Shown: in pieces, positions 1 through 8,787 of the stretch | How the letters are laid out: each line of letters begins with the position of its first letter | Position numbering within the stretch: the stretch's first letter is position 1 | Assembly (NCBI RefSeq): GCF_900177545.1 | Contig: NZ_FXBQ01000001.1 | Span: 1,444,122 to 1,508,121 of the forward strand | Origin: Maritimibacter sp. HL-12 | GTDB lineage: Bacteria; Pseudomonadota; Alphaproteobacteria; Rhodobacterales; Rhodobacteraceae | Reading direction: 5' to 3' | DNA: 64,000 bases | The notes under the pieces: model-generated | Told to the model about the DNA's origin: nothing | Seen by the model: only the letters and a program-made list of their open reading frames with translations | Databases searched by the model: none | Translations under genes and position numbers: made by a program

Positions 1-732
1 TGGACCACCCGGGCCAGCTACAAGCGGGCGCGGTTCGGGGTCGACTGGCTGAACTGGCTGGCGCGCAAACACGCCCATAACCACTGGGTGCTCACCGTCG
101 ATCCCGACGAGTTTTTCATTTACCCCTTTTCCGATACCCGCAACCTGCGCGCCCTCACCGACTGGCTCAACGCCTCTTCGATCAAGTCCTTCGGCGCGAT
201 GCTGCTCGACATGTATCCCAAGGGAACGCTGGACGCGCAGCCCTACACCGAGGGGCAGAACCCGTTCGAGATCGCATGCTGGTTCGACGCCGGGAACTAC
301 ATGATCTCGAAGAACCCGAGGTTCGGCAATCTCTGGATCCAGGGCGGCCCGCGCGCCCGCGCCTTCTTTCCCGACAACCCCGCGCGCGCGCCCGCACTCA
401 ACAAGATCCCGCTGGTGAAATGGAACCGCGCCTATACCTACGTCAGTTCCACCCACAACCTTCTGCCGCGCGGGCTCAACCTCGTCTATGACGAGTGGGG
501 TGGCGAGAAGGCTTCCGGGATTTTGCTTCATGCAAAGTTTCTCAGCACCTTCGCAGACAAGGCCGAGGAAGAACTGGAACGCCGCCAGCACTATGCCGCC
601 AGCCACGAATACCGTGCCTACGCCGAGAAACTGAAGGACAATCCCGATCTCTGGTGCAACTGGTCGGAGAAGTACATCAACTGGCGGCAGCTTGAGATCC
701 TTGGCCTGATGTCGAAGGGCAACTGGGCATGA
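1..732 (+). CDS. Glycosyltransferase family 2-like protein, 5' end outside window
   Basis: The reading frame is open from the first base, so the gene begins upstream; a GTG at 88 is only an internal codon. The visible 243 residues contain an acidic DPDEFF motif near residue 34, typical of the metal/nucleotide-sugar binding DxD of GT-A enzymes of the Glyco_tranf_2_4 type, preceded by the hydrophobic strand HWVLTV. The stop overlaps the start of the next glycosyltransferase by four bases (ATGA), so the two are translationally coupled. The neighbours suggest surface polysaccharide synthesis. Donor and acceptor cannot be read from the sequence. Confidence 0.75.
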   Translation, partial: WTTRASYKRARFGVDWLNWLARKHAHNHWVLTVDPDEFFIYPFSDTRNLRALTDWLNASSIKSFGAMLLDMYPKGTLDAQPYTEGQNPFEIACWFDAGNYMISKNPRFGNLWIQGGPRARAFFPDNPARAPALNKIPLVKWNRAYTYVSSTHNLLPRGLNLVYDEWGGEKASGILLHAKFLSTFADKAEEELERRQHYAASHEYRAYAEKLKDNPDLWCNWSEKYINWRQLEILGLMSKGNWA

Positions 733-2426
733 GCGTGGGTTTCGTCATGCTGGTGCATACCGCGCTCGACCGTGCCGAGCAGGTTGCGCGGCATTGGGCG
801 CGGCACGATTGCCCGGTGGTGATCCATGTCGACAGGAAGGTGAAACGGCGCGACCACAACGCCTTTGTCGAAGCCCTGTCAGACCTTGAGAACGTCCGGT
901 TCTCGCCGCGTTTCTCCTGCGAATGGGGCACCTGGTCTCTGGTCAAGGCCAGCCAGGCAGCTTCGGAGTTGCTGCTGAAAGATTTTTCCAAGGTGCGCCA
1001 CGTCTTTCTGGCATCGGGCTCCTGTTTGCCGTTGCGCCCGGTTCAGGAACTCAAGGACTACCTCGCAGATCGCCCGATGACCAACTTCATCGAGAGCGTG
1101 ACCACCGAAGACGTGCCGTGGACGGTTGGCGGGCTCGACGAGGAGCGCTTCACCCTCCGATTCCCGTTTTCGTGGAAACGCCAGCGCCGCCTGTTCGACG
1201 CCTACGTGCGGCTCCAGCGCCGGCTGAAGGTTAACCGAAAGATCCCCGAAGGGCTGGTGCCGCATCTCGGCAGCCAGTGGTGGTGCCTCACCCGGCAAAC
1301 GCTCACCGCCATTCTCGAAGACCCGGATCGGCCAACCTACGACAAATATTTTTCCAAGGTCTGGATTCCCGATGAAAGCTACTACCAGACTCTCGTCAGA
1401 CTGTACTCAACCAACATCGAAAGCCGCTCGCTGACGCTTTCCAAATTCGATTTCCAAGGCAAACCGCACATCTTCTACGACGACCACATGCAGCTTCTGC
1501 GCCGCTCCGACTGTTTCGTCGCTCGCAAGATCTGGCCCAATGCCAACAAGCTCTATGACGGGTTCCTTTCGGAAAACGCCGCCATCATGACCGGGGCAGA
1601 GCCGAACCCGGGCAAGATCGACCGGATTTTCTCAAGGGCGGTGGAGCGGCGCACCAAGGGAAGGCCCGGCCTCTACATGCAAAGCCGCTTTCCGAACGAT
1701 GGTTGGGAAAACGGCCTTACCAGTGCACCCTACGCTGTGTTCGAAGGGTTCTCGGAGTTGTTCGAAGACTTCGAGGATTGGCTTGCGCGGATGGTCGGGG
1801 CACGGGTGCACGGCCATCTTTTTGCGCCGGATCGCGTCGAATTCGCAGGCGGGCAGTCCGTGTTTGCCGGTGCCCTCTCCGACAGCGCGACGCTGCGCGA
1901 TTACAGGCCGGAAGCCTTCCTCACCAGCCTGATCTGGAACACTCGCGGTGAGAGACAGTGTTTTCAGTACAGCCCGCGCGACACGCAGGGTATCGGCTGG
2001 CTGATCGCCAAGGACGCGAACGCCACGATCTCGGTGATCTCCGGGGCATGGGCGGTGCCGCTTTTCTATTCGAACGCCAATTTCTCGGATATCCGCAAGG
2101 AAGCCGCACGCCTGCAAAAGATCGAGGCCGAGCACCTCGCCGCGCTGCGGTCGTTCTACGCAAAGGCGCGGGTGCGGATCTGGACTCTGGCGGATTTCGT
2201 CGAGAACCCGATGGAGCCACTCCAGACCGTGATCGACGAACTGGGCAACCGCACGTCGCACCGGTTGACCGAAGCCCCGCGCATGGTTTCGCTCGAAGGA
2301 TTTGGGCAGTTCCTGCAGAACTTGAAGAATCAGGGTATGCACCCTCACCTGATGGGCGATTTCCCGATGTCCAACACGGTGGAAAGAAACCAGAAGAAAC
2401 CGCGCAAACCTTATCTGGTGAACTGA
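729..2426 (+). CDS. GT14-type beta-1,6-N-acetylglucosaminyltransferase with C-terminal DUF5927/5928-like region
   Basis: 565 residues. The N-terminal ~290 resemble the core-2/I-branching family: GFVMLVHT opening, VVIHVDRK, and HVFLASGSCLPL with the family's SG-x-D/C-x-P-L pattern, then a WWCLTR segment. The remaining ~270 residues form a second domain seen behind this transferase in Rhodobacteraceae (annotated as a domain of unknown function). It probably adds a branching hexosamine to an exopolysaccharide. The start overlaps the preceding stop and the next gene follows after 10 bases, so these are one operon. Family-level assignment is fairly secure; the sugar is inference. Confidence 0.75.
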   Translation: MSVGFVMLVHTALDRAEQVARHWARHDCPVVIHVDRKVKRRDHNAFVEALSDLENVRFSPRFSCEWGTWSLVKASQAASELLLKDFSKVRHVFLASGSCLPLRPVQELKDYLADRPMTNFIESVTTEDVPWTVGGLDEERFTLRFPFSWKRQRRLFDAYVRLQRRLKVNRKIPEGLVPHLGSQWWCLTRQTLTAILEDPDRPTYDKYFSKVWIPDESYYQTLVRLYSTNIESRSLTLSKFDFQGKPHIFYDDHMQLLRRSDCFVARKIWPNANKLYDGFLSENAAIMTGAEPNPGKIDRIFSRAVERRTKGRPGLYMQSRFPNDGWENGLTSAPYAVFEGFSELFEDFEDWLARMVGARVHGHLFAPDRVEFAGGQSVFAGALSDSATLRDYRPEAFLTSLIWNTRGERQCFQYSPRDTQGIGWLIAKDANATISVISGAWAVPLFYSNANFSDIRKEAARLQKIEAEHLAALRSFYAKARVRIWTLADFVENPMEPLQTVIDELGNRTSHRLTEAPRMVSLEGFGQFLQNLKNQGMHPHLMGDFPMSNTVERNQKKPRKPYLVN

Positions 2427-2436
2427 GAGCGAGGCG

Positions 2437-3888
2437 ATGGGCAGAGCATTCGACTACTTCGTGATCTTCGCCGAAATGCGGACAGGCTCCAACTTCCTCG
2501 AGTCCAACCTCGACCTGTTCCCTGGTCTGCAAACCTACGGCGAAACCTTCAATCCCTACTTCATGGTCAAGCCCAACCTGGAGGAATTGTTCGGCGTGTC
2601 CGTGGAGTCGCGCAACGCCGATCCGCTCCATCTGATCGAGCGGATGAAGGAAGAGACGGACGGGATCCCGGGGTTCCGGTTTTTCCACGATCACGACAGC
2701 CGCGTGTTTGAAGCGGTGATTGACGATCCGCGCTGCGCCAAGGTCGTGCTCACGCGAAATTTCGTTGATGCCTACGTCTCGCGGAAGGTCGCCTGGGAAA
2801 CCGATCAATGGCAGCTTTCAAACGTGCACGACGTGATCAAGAAGAAAGCCCGCTTCGTCCCACAGGAGTTTGCCAAGCTGTTCTTTCGGATCACCGAGTT
2901 TCAGCAGAAGGTACTTGGTAGATTGCAGCGCAGCGGCCAGACCGCGTTTTACATCGACTACGAAGACATTCAGGACATCGACGTGGTCAACGGCCTCGCC
3001 AGCTTCCTGGGCGAGACGACGCGGATCGAGAAGTTTTCGGGAAAATTCAAGAAGCAGAACCCCGAGCCGCTCGAGGAAAAAATCGTGAACTATCCCGACC
3101 TACTGCAAACCGTGAAGGCGATCGACTTTTTCGATATCGGCCACATCCCGGTATTCGAGCCGAGGCGCACGCCCATGGTGCCAAGCTATGTCACCGCGCC
3201 ACGCGCCCCCTTGATGTTCCTGCCCATACAAGGCGGCCCGGTTGACGAGGTGCGCAACTGGCTTGCCGCGCTCGATGGCGTGTCAGTCGACGACTTGGTG
3301 ACCGGCATGAACCAGAGGGAGATGCGCAAGTGGAAGCGCACGCAAGGGAACCATCGCAGCTTCACGGTTCTGCGCCATCCCGTGGCGCGTGCGCATGCGG
3401 CATTCTGCCGGCATTTTTTGTCGGAAGGGCCCGAAGCCTACCTCGAGATCCGGCGCGCCCTGCGCGCGCATTACGATGTGCCCCTACCCGAAGTCCTGGT
3501 GCCGCAGGCAGAGTATGACCGGGTCGCCCATCACGAGGCGTTCCTTTCCTTCCTGCGATTCCTGAAATCCAACCTTGAGGGCCAGACGACGATCCGGGTT
3601 GATGGTGCGTGGGCCTCGCAGGGCAGTGTGATCCACGGTTTCGGGCAGGTTCACCTGCCCGACCACCTGCTGCGCGAGGCGCAACTTGCACAAGGTCTGG
3701 ATCAGCTTTGTGCCGAGGTGGGTATTGCGCCCCTGCCCGCGCCGGAGCCGATCAGGGATACGCCCTTCACCCTTGCCGAAATCTACAACGACGAGATCGA
3801 GACGGCCGTGCGCGCCGCCTATAAACGCGACTACATGCTGTTTGGCTTTGGTGACTGGTCCGTGGAGAACGACCTGTCCAAGTCCTGA
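2437..3888 (+). CDS. Tandem two-domain sulfotransferase ('NodH'-like)
   Basis: 483 residues. The first ~240 form a Stf0-like sulfotransferase with the 5'-phosphosulfate loop EMRTGSNFLES at residues 12-22 and the 3'-phosphate motif VVLTRNFVDAYVSRK near 104. The C-terminal ~200 residues carry a second sulfotransferase-like module: FTVLRHPVARAHAAF matches a 3'-phosphate-binding helix, and the end (ETAVRAAYKRDYMLFGF) matches the family-2 C-terminus, but I see no clear second P-loop. It would move sulfate from PAPS to a glycan made by the upstream transferases. Roseobacter homologues are often labelled nodulation protein NodH. Confidence 0.7.
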   Translation: MGRAFDYFVIFAEMRTGSNFLESNLDLFPGLQTYGETFNPYFMVKPNLEELFGVSVESRNADPLHLIERMKEETDGIPGFRFFHDHDSRVFEAVIDDPRCAKVVLTRNFVDAYVSRKVAWETDQWQLSNVHDVIKKKARFVPQEFAKLFFRITEFQQKVLGRLQRSGQTAFYIDYEDIQDIDVVNGLASFLGETTRIEKFSGKFKKQNPEPLEEKIVNYPDLLQTVKAIDFFDIGHIPVFEPRRTPMVPSYVTAPRAPLMFLPIQGGPVDEVRNWLAALDGVSVDDLVTGMNQREMRKWKRTQGNHRSFTVLRHPVARAHAAFCRHFLSEGPEAYLEIRRALRAHYDVPLPEVLVPQAEYDRVAHHEAFLSFLRFLKSNLEGQTTIRVDGAWASQGSVIHGFGQVHLPDHLLREAQLAQGLDQLCAEVGIAPLPAPEPIRDTPFTLAEIYNDEIETAVRAAYKRDYMLFGFGDWSVENDLSKS

Positions 3889-3891
3889 AGA

Positions 3892-4356
3892 TCAGGCAGC
3901 CCGGGTCGAATGCGCCTCGGTCAGGATGGTGTGCAGGGTGTCGGGGTCTTCGTTGGCCCTCAGCTTTGCGCAAACCGCGGCGTCGCGCATCGTTCGTGAA
4001 ACCAGCGCCAAGGCCTTGAGGTGATCGACGCCGGACCCATCGGGCGCGAACAGGGCAAAGATCAAGTCCACAGGTTGACGATCGACCGCATCGAAATCGA
4101 GCGGCTTCTCGATCCGCACGAAAGCCCCGACGACCTCCTCAAGCCCTTCGATACGGGCATGCGGCAGCGCCACGCCGTGCCCCACGCCGGTCGGACCAAG
4201 AGATTCGCGATCTTGCAGGGCACCGAAGGCAATGTCGGCGTCCATCCCGTAGGCCGAGGCGACGATTTCGCCAAGATCCTGGAACAGGCGCTTCTTGCTG
4301 GACACGTTCGCCAGCACCTTCACGGCGGCGGGCCGGATTATCGTCGAGAGTTCCAT
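3892..4356 (-). CDS. ptsN: Nitrogen PTS regulatory protein EIIA(Ntr)
   Basis: 154 residues, normal length for PtsN. The phosphorylated histidine lies in GVALPHARIEGL (about residue 66). The protein receives phosphate from NPr and in proteobacteria regulates potassium transport and nitrogen/carbon balance; it does not carry sugar. ATG at 4356 is preferred over the adjacent upstream GTG because an AGG lies four bases before it. It follows hpf by 42 bases on the same strand, the usual alphaproteobacterial hpf-ptsN pair, so cotranscription is likely. It converges on the sulfotransferase gene with a 3-base gap. Confidence 0.92.
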   Translation of the reverse strand: MELSTIIRPAAVKVLANVSSKKRLFQDLGEIVASAYGMDADIAFGALQDRESLGPTGVGHGVALPHARIEGLEEVVGAFVRIEKPLDFDAVDRQPVDLIFALFAPDGSGVDHLKALALVSRTMRDAAVCAKLRANEDPDTLHTILTEAHSTRAA

Positions 4357-4398
4357 CACACCTACTTTTCTTCCGGCCCGCTTGTTCTCATGCCACGT

Positions 4399-4974
4399 TC
4401 AGGCCGAATTACGGGGGTCGATCCAGCCGACGTTGCCATCGTCACGCCGATAGACAACGTTCACCCCGTTGGTTTTCTCGTTCCGGAACACGAGCACCGG
4501 CGCGTGGGCGATTTCCATCTGCATCACGGCTTCACCAACCGAGATCGTGGGGATACGCATCTCCATCTCGGCGATGATGATCGGCTGCAGCGTATCGGGC
4601 TCCGATTCATCGTGTCCTTCTTCCGCCGCGAGGATATACGAGGCACCGCCCAAAACTTCAACCGGGTTCGCCCGATCCTTGTGGTGATCTTTCAACCGGC
4701 GCTTGTAGCGGCGAAGCTGTTTTTCCATCTTGGTCGCGCATTCGTCGAAAGCGGCATAGATCTCGGTGGCATGGGCGCTCGCCTGTGCCGTGAGACCGGT
4801 GGACAGGTGCACAACCGCTTCGCAGACATATTCATGCGCGTTCTTGGAAAAAACAACCTGCGCATCTGTCGGGCGTTCGGCATATTTTTGCACGACGGCC
4901 CCGAGCTCATCCTTCACATGGGTCTGAAGGGCTTCGCCAATATCGATCTGCTTTCCACTGATCTGGTACTTCAT
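4399..4974 (-). CDS. hpf: Long-form ribosome hibernation promoting factor
   Basis: 191 residues with two domains. The N-terminal ~100 are the RaiA/HPF ribosome-binding fold (MKYQISGKQIDIGEAL start, basic RRYKRRLKDHHKD near 90). The C-terminal ~60 (EMEMRIPTISVGEAVMQMEI to NVGWIDPR) are the dimerisation domain that joins 70S ribosomes into inactive 100S particles. The start has a strong GAGGAGGTAGG ribosome site directly before ATG. Same operon as ptsN. The ~240 bases upstream, up to rnd, contain no convincing gene and should hold its promoter. Confidence 0.92.
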   Translation of the reverse strand: MKYQISGKQIDIGEALQTHVKDELGAVVQKYAERPTDAQVVFSKNAHEYVCEAVVHLSTGLTAQASAHATEIYAAFDECATKMEKQLRRYKRRLKDHHKDRANPVEVLGGASYILAAEEGHDESEPDTLQPIIIAEMEMRIPTISVGEAVMQMEIAHAPVLVFRNEKTNGVNVVYRRDDGNVGWIDPRNSA

Positions 4975-5218
4975 CCTACCTCCTCACTTTCAGAAATGCC
5001 CCATCCGCGCACGGCACAATGCCGACGCGGCGATTGCGGGACAGGATTTCATGGTTTGCGCTTGCAACTGCGTCCGATCGCTTCGGGCGCTTTGGGTGCG
5101 GCGGCCGCTTGGGCCTCTGCACGAACGGACAGGGATGTGTTCATGCATGATCTTGACCATCATTGTGGCGACGCTCCGCGGCCAATGTCAACTGAAATGG
5201 GGTGATCCGGTCGGCCGC

Positions 5219-5830
5219 TCAGTGAGCAAAGATATCAATCTCGGGCCAGCCCATGAGATCGAGACGCGCCCGGTTTGGCAGGAAATCGAAACATGCCTGG
5301 GCAACTTCGCTGCGCCCCTCTCGGGCAAGGCGGGCATCGAGCTTTTCCTTGAGACGGTGCAGGTAGAGCACATCCGAGGCAGCATAATCGAGCTGAGACT
5401 CGGTCAGTTCGCGCGCACCCCAGTCGGATTGCTGCTGCTGCTTGGAAACATCGACATGCAGCAACTCGTCGAGCAGCACCTTGAGCCCGTGGCGGTCGGT
5501 GTAGGTGCGCACCAGCTTGGAGGCAATCTTCGTGCAATAGACCGGCGCGGTCAGCACGCCGAAAGCCTTGAGCAGTGCCGCAATGTCGAACCGGCCGAAG
5601 TGAAACAGCTTCAGCACATCCGGGTTTGTCAGCATCGCCACGAGATTGGGTGCTTCGGTCTGGTCTTTCTCGACATGAATGATGTGGGCATTGCCATCGC
5701 CACTTGAAAGCTGGACAACGCACAGCCTGTCGCGGTGCGGGTTGAGCCCCATGGTCTCGGTGTCGATCGCCACAACGGAGCCTAGATCGAGCCCGTCGGG
5801 AAGATCGCGCTTGTAGAGATGGTTCGCCAT
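5219..5830 (-). CDS. rnd: Ribonuclease D-like 3'-5' exoribonuclease
   Basis: 203 residues: a single DEDDy exonuclease domain without the HRDC domains of E. coli RNase D, as is usual in Rhodobacteraceae. Catalytic residues are visible: VAIDTETMGL near residue 20 (Exo I), KLFHFGRFDIAALL near 97 (Exo II) and SQLDYAASDVLYL near 150 (Exo III with Tyr). It trims 3' ends of tRNA and other structured RNAs in the cytoplasm. The gene stands alone between hpf and mrp on the minus strand. Confidence 0.9.
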   Translation of the reverse strand: MANHLYKRDLPDGLDLGSVVAIDTETMGLNPHRDRLCVVQLSSGDGNAHIIHVEKDQTEAPNLVAMLTNPDVLKLFHFGRFDIAALLKAFGVLTAPVYCTKIASKLVRTYTDRHGLKVLLDELLHVDVSKQQQQSDWGARELTESQLDYAASDVLYLHRLKEKLDARLAREGRSEVAQACFDFLPNRARLDLMGWPEIDIFAH

Positions 5831-5954
5831 GAGCGCCTCTTATCTGAACTTCCGCCCCTCTTAGTGAGATTGCGCGGCGCGTTCAACGCCCGCTTTCGTG
5901 CAGGCAACACAAAACCGAAGCAGGGAGGAACGGAAAAGCTTTTGCCATGAAAAA

Positions 5955-5973
5955 GGGCCGCGCGAAGCGGCCC
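5955..5973 (-). terminator. Rho-independent terminator after mrp
   Basis: Perfect 7-bp stem GGGCCGC / GCGGCCC around a GCGAA loop, with five T on the plus-strand side and five A on the other, so it reads as a terminator in both directions. It lies about 30 bases past the mrp stop and would end the soeABC-mrp transcript. Confidence 0.85.
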
Positions 5974-6001
5974 GTTTTTGAAAATGCAGCGGCAAGAAGA
6001 A

Positions 6002-7141
6002 TCAGTCCTCTTCCTCTTCGTCGCCCATGCCAAGCAGGGTTGCCACCTTGAGCACGATCTTCCTGTAGCCGTCGGCGTGGGGCCCTTCGGGGTTTGCAAC
6101 GATGCAGGGCTTGCCGGCATCCGAGGTTTCGCGGATTGCCATGTGAAGCGGCACCGCCCCGAGGAACATCACGCCGAGCCGGCGCGCATCGGCCTCGGCA
6201 CCGCCATGACCGAAGATCTCGCTCACTTCGCCGCAATGCGGGCAGACGAAGGTCGACATGTTCTCGATGATCCCGAGGATTGGCACATCGACATCCTTGA
6301 ACATCTTCAGGCCCTTGCGCGCATCGACAAGCGCGAGGTCTTGCGGTGTCGAGACGATCACCGCGCCGGAAAGGGGCGTTTGCTGTGCCATGGTGAGCTG
6401 AGCGTCGCCGGTGCCCGGCGGCATGTCGAGGATCAGGAAATCAAGCTCGCCCCATTTCACGTCCCGCGTCATCTGCATCAACGCGGTCACCACCATCGGT
6501 CCGCGCCAGATCAGGGGAGCTTCCTCGTCCATCAGGAAGCCCATCGACATGACCTTCATGCCGTATTTCTCGATCGGTATGACGCGATCGCCTTCCAGCG
6601 CGGGCCGTTCGGAAATGTCGAGCAGGCGCGGAATCGAGGGGCCGTAGATATCAGCGTCGAGCAGACCGACCTTGAAACCGAGGTTCGCCAGCGTGGCGGC
6701 GATGTTGACGGCGGTGGTGGATTTGCCCACGCCCCCCTTGCCGGAAGCCACCGCGACGATGTGCTTGATACCGGGGATCGCGGCCTGCGCCGGACGCATG
6801 TCGGGACCGGGAACGCCAGGGTTCTTGCCCGGCTCTTTGCGCAGCTTGGGCGGGGCCGAAGAGGGTGCCGTTTCTGGTGCCAGCGCCGCGCCTTTCTCGC
6901 CGGTCAGAACCACAAGCAGGTTGGTGATCTGGGGGATGTTCTGCTGCACCCGCCGCTCGATTTCCGCCTTCAGTGCGGCAAGATCCCCCATGAAATCGCC
7001 CGGCACGTTGACCGAAACCACCACCTTGTGGTCGTTGATCGCGATATCCTTCTCGGTAACAAGCCCCGCCTCGACGATATTGCCTTTCACGCCCTCGGCC
7101 GTGACCTTGGCAAGGTTCGCCATGATCCGTGTGATCATCAT
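6002..7141 (-). CDS. mrp: Mrp/ApbC (NBP35-type) P-loop Fe-S cluster carrier
   Basis: 379 residues. An N-terminal DUF59/MIP18-like domain (to ~95), a linker rich in Pro and Ala, then the ATPase with deviant Walker A GKGGVGKSTT near residue 135 and a CPHC pair near 295 that binds the bridging [4Fe-4S] cluster in this family. It carries Fe-S clusters to apo-proteins. The start is 27 bases after the soeC stop on the same strand, so it is probably cotranscribed with soeABC, whose products need several clusters. A GGGAGG ribosome site precedes the first ATG. A housekeeping gene by family; the link to sulfite oxidation is inference from position. Confidence 0.9.
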   Translation of the reverse strand: MMITRIMANLAKVTAEGVKGNIVEAGLVTEKDIAINDHKVVVSVNVPGDFMGDLAALKAEIERRVQQNIPQITNLLVVLTGEKGAALAPETAPSSAPPKLRKEPGKNPGVPGPDMRPAQAAIPGIKHIVAVASGKGGVGKSTTAVNIAATLANLGFKVGLLDADIYGPSIPRLLDISERPALEGDRVIPIEKYGMKVMSMGFLMDEEAPLIWRGPMVVTALMQMTRDVKWGELDFLILDMPPGTGDAQLTMAQQTPLSGAVIVSTPQDLALVDARKGLKMFKDVDVPILGIIENMSTFVCPHCGEVSEIFGHGGAEADARRLGVMFLGAVPLHMAIRETSDAGKPCIVANPEGPHADGYRKIVLKVATLLGMGDEEEED

Positions 7142-7168
7142 TAATCGTATTCCTCCCAGACTGCGATG

Positions 7169-8044
7169 TCAGTCGCGGTTGTAATAGAGCCCGACCACGT
7201 GCTCGGCTTCGGCGAAGAAGAGCCAGCGCGACGCGAACACGCCAATCACGTGGCTCGCCAGCGCGACGAGCGTTACGATCAGGTTGGGCGGCAAAAGAAG
7301 CAGAAGCGCCGCCGGCACCGCGCCGAGTGCGACGATGGAGATCATCCGCAGTTTCTGGGCGTGCTTGCGGCCAACCATGTGCACCATCTCGTCGAGAATG
7401 TAGTTGCGGCTGGTGTGCGCACTCTCGAACAGGCGGACTTGCCCGATGGTGTTCAGCCCCGTGGCCGTGCCCTTGGTCGAGCCCGATTCAGCAAGGCGCT
7501 TGTCGCCCATCATCCAGCCGGCAACCTGAAGCGCGGTCAGCAGCACGATCAGAACGCCGGCTACCTTCGGCTGCATCGACAGCAGCGCGCCACCCGCCAC
7601 CGAATAGAGCAGGAACAGGACCGGGTTGATCGGCATGTTCCAGCGCGGCACAGTCTTGAGCTGGGTGTAGATCATCGAGGTGGAAAACACCGTGAGCAGC
7701 GCCAGGGCGGCACCGAGATAGCCGAACACGGGCAGCGCCGTGGCAAAGAAGATGCGTCCGATCGCGAACACGGCAAAGGCCAGCAGTGCGAGCACCGACA
7801 GAATCCCCTCGCGCGAAAGCCACGAGGTTTTCCACTGGCTGAACGAATAGATCGCGTTCTTTTTGTTGGCGAGGTGAAAGACGGAGGCCAGCAGCCCGCC
7901 CACCGAAAAGGCGTAGGCCACGAAGAAGGCGGCGAAGGCCTCCCAGCCGTAGAGGTCGGGAATACCCAGCCCGAGCCAGATGAAATAGCCAAAGCCAAGG
8001 CCGGAGATCGAGGTGAAGACGATAACGGAAGGTGCCGGGTGCAT
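7169..8044 (-). CDS. soeC: SoeC, membrane anchor of cytoplasmic sulfite dehydrogenase
   Basis: 291 residues with about eight hydrophobic segments, a DmsC/NrfD-like membrane subunit starting directly with MHPAPSVIVFTSISGLGFGYF. It anchors SoeAB to the inner face of the cytoplasmic membrane and passes sulfite-derived electrons to quinone. Its ATG overlaps the soeB stop by one base, showing tight coupling in soeABC. DmsC-type anchors also serve DMSO, polysulfide or thiosulfate reductases; the SoeA sequence type and the dsr context favour sulfite oxidation. Confidence 0.88.
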   Translation of the reverse strand: MHPAPSVIVFTSISGLGFGYFIWLGLGIPDLYGWEAFAAFFVAYAFSVGGLLASVFHLANKKNAIYSFSQWKTSWLSREGILSVLALLAFAVFAIGRIFFATALPVFGYLGAALALLTVFSTSMIYTQLKTVPRWNMPINPVLFLLYSVAGGALLSMQPKVAGVLIVLLTALQVAGWMMGDKRLAESGSTKGTATGLNTIGQVRLFESAHTSRNYILDEMVHMVGRKHAQKLRMISIVALGAVPAALLLLLPPNLIVTLVALASHVIGVFASRWLFFAEAEHVVGLYYNRD

Positions 8045-8787
8045 CAGAGTTTCTCCAGTGCCTTGTCGAGCCAGCCAAGGAAGCCCTCGGCTTCGACGGC
8101 CACGGTTTCAAGCGCCTTGGGCGGCTGTTTGTCGAGCGTGTCTTTCGGACGTGGCGGCAGGTACTTGTTGACCGGCTTGGTGCCCTGTTCGGGCATCAGG
8201 TCCATCCCGCCGCGCTCGGCCACGAGCTTTGAAACATCCGAGTCCGGATCGCCCAGATCGCCGAAATGGCGCGCACCGGCAGGGCAGGTGCGCACGCAGG
8301 CGGGCACCCGGTCAACCTCGGGGATGTTCTCGTTGTAGATCCGGTCCACGCAGAGCGTGCATTTCTTCATGATGCCCGCGTCGTAATCGAGCTCGCGCGC
8401 GCCGTAGGGGCAGGCCCAGGCGCACAGCCCGCAGCCCATGCAGCGGTCTTCGTTGACCAGCACGATCCCGTCGGAAACCCGCTTGTAGCTTGCGCCGGTC
8501 GGGCAGACGGTGACGCAAGGCGCGTCTTCGCAATGCAGGCACGATTTCGGGAAGTGCACTGTTTGCGATGCACCACCATCGGCGGGCGCCACTTCGTAGT
8601 TGAACACGCGGTTGAGAAAGGTGCCTTCCGGGTCGGCACCATAGGCATCCATATCCGAGAGCGGCGCGCCATAGTTCTGCGTGTTCCACCCCTTGCAGGC
8701 GGTCACGCAGCCATGACAGCCAACGCAGGTGTCGAGGTCGATCACCAGGCCGAGTTTCTTTTCCGTATGCGTCGGAAGCATGGTCAT
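8044..8787 (-). CDS. soeB: SoeB, ferredoxin-like Fe-S subunit of sulfite dehydrogenase
   Basis: 247 residues. The ATG at 8787 overlaps the soeA stop (tgATGA) and begins MTMLPTHTEKKLGLVIDLDTCVGC; a longer frame upstream only reads the shadow of soeA. Cysteine groups are CVGCHGCVTAC near residue 21, CLHCEDAPCVTVCP near 89, CMGCGLCAWACPYG near 121 and CTLC...C...C near 150, giving ligands for four [4Fe-4S] clusters as in DmsB/PhsB-type subunits. It moves electrons from the SoeA molybdenum site to SoeC. Confidence 0.9.
   Translation of the reverse strand: MTMLPTHTEKKLGLVIDLDTCVGCHGCVTACKGWNTQNYGAPLSDMDAYGADPEGTFLNRVFNYEVAPADGGASQTVHFPKSCLHCEDAPCVTVCPTGASYKRVSDGIVLVNEDRCMGCGLCAWACPYGARELDYDAGIMKKCTLCVDRIYNENIPEVDRVPACVRTCPAGARHFGDLGDPDSDVSKLVAERGGMDLMPEQGTKPVNKYLPPRPKDTLDKQPPKALETVAVEAEGFLGWLDKALEKL

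Noticed and set aside
4021-5205. 394-codon frame on the plus strand
   Set aside because: Antisense to ptsN and hpf, which are clear genes on the other strand.
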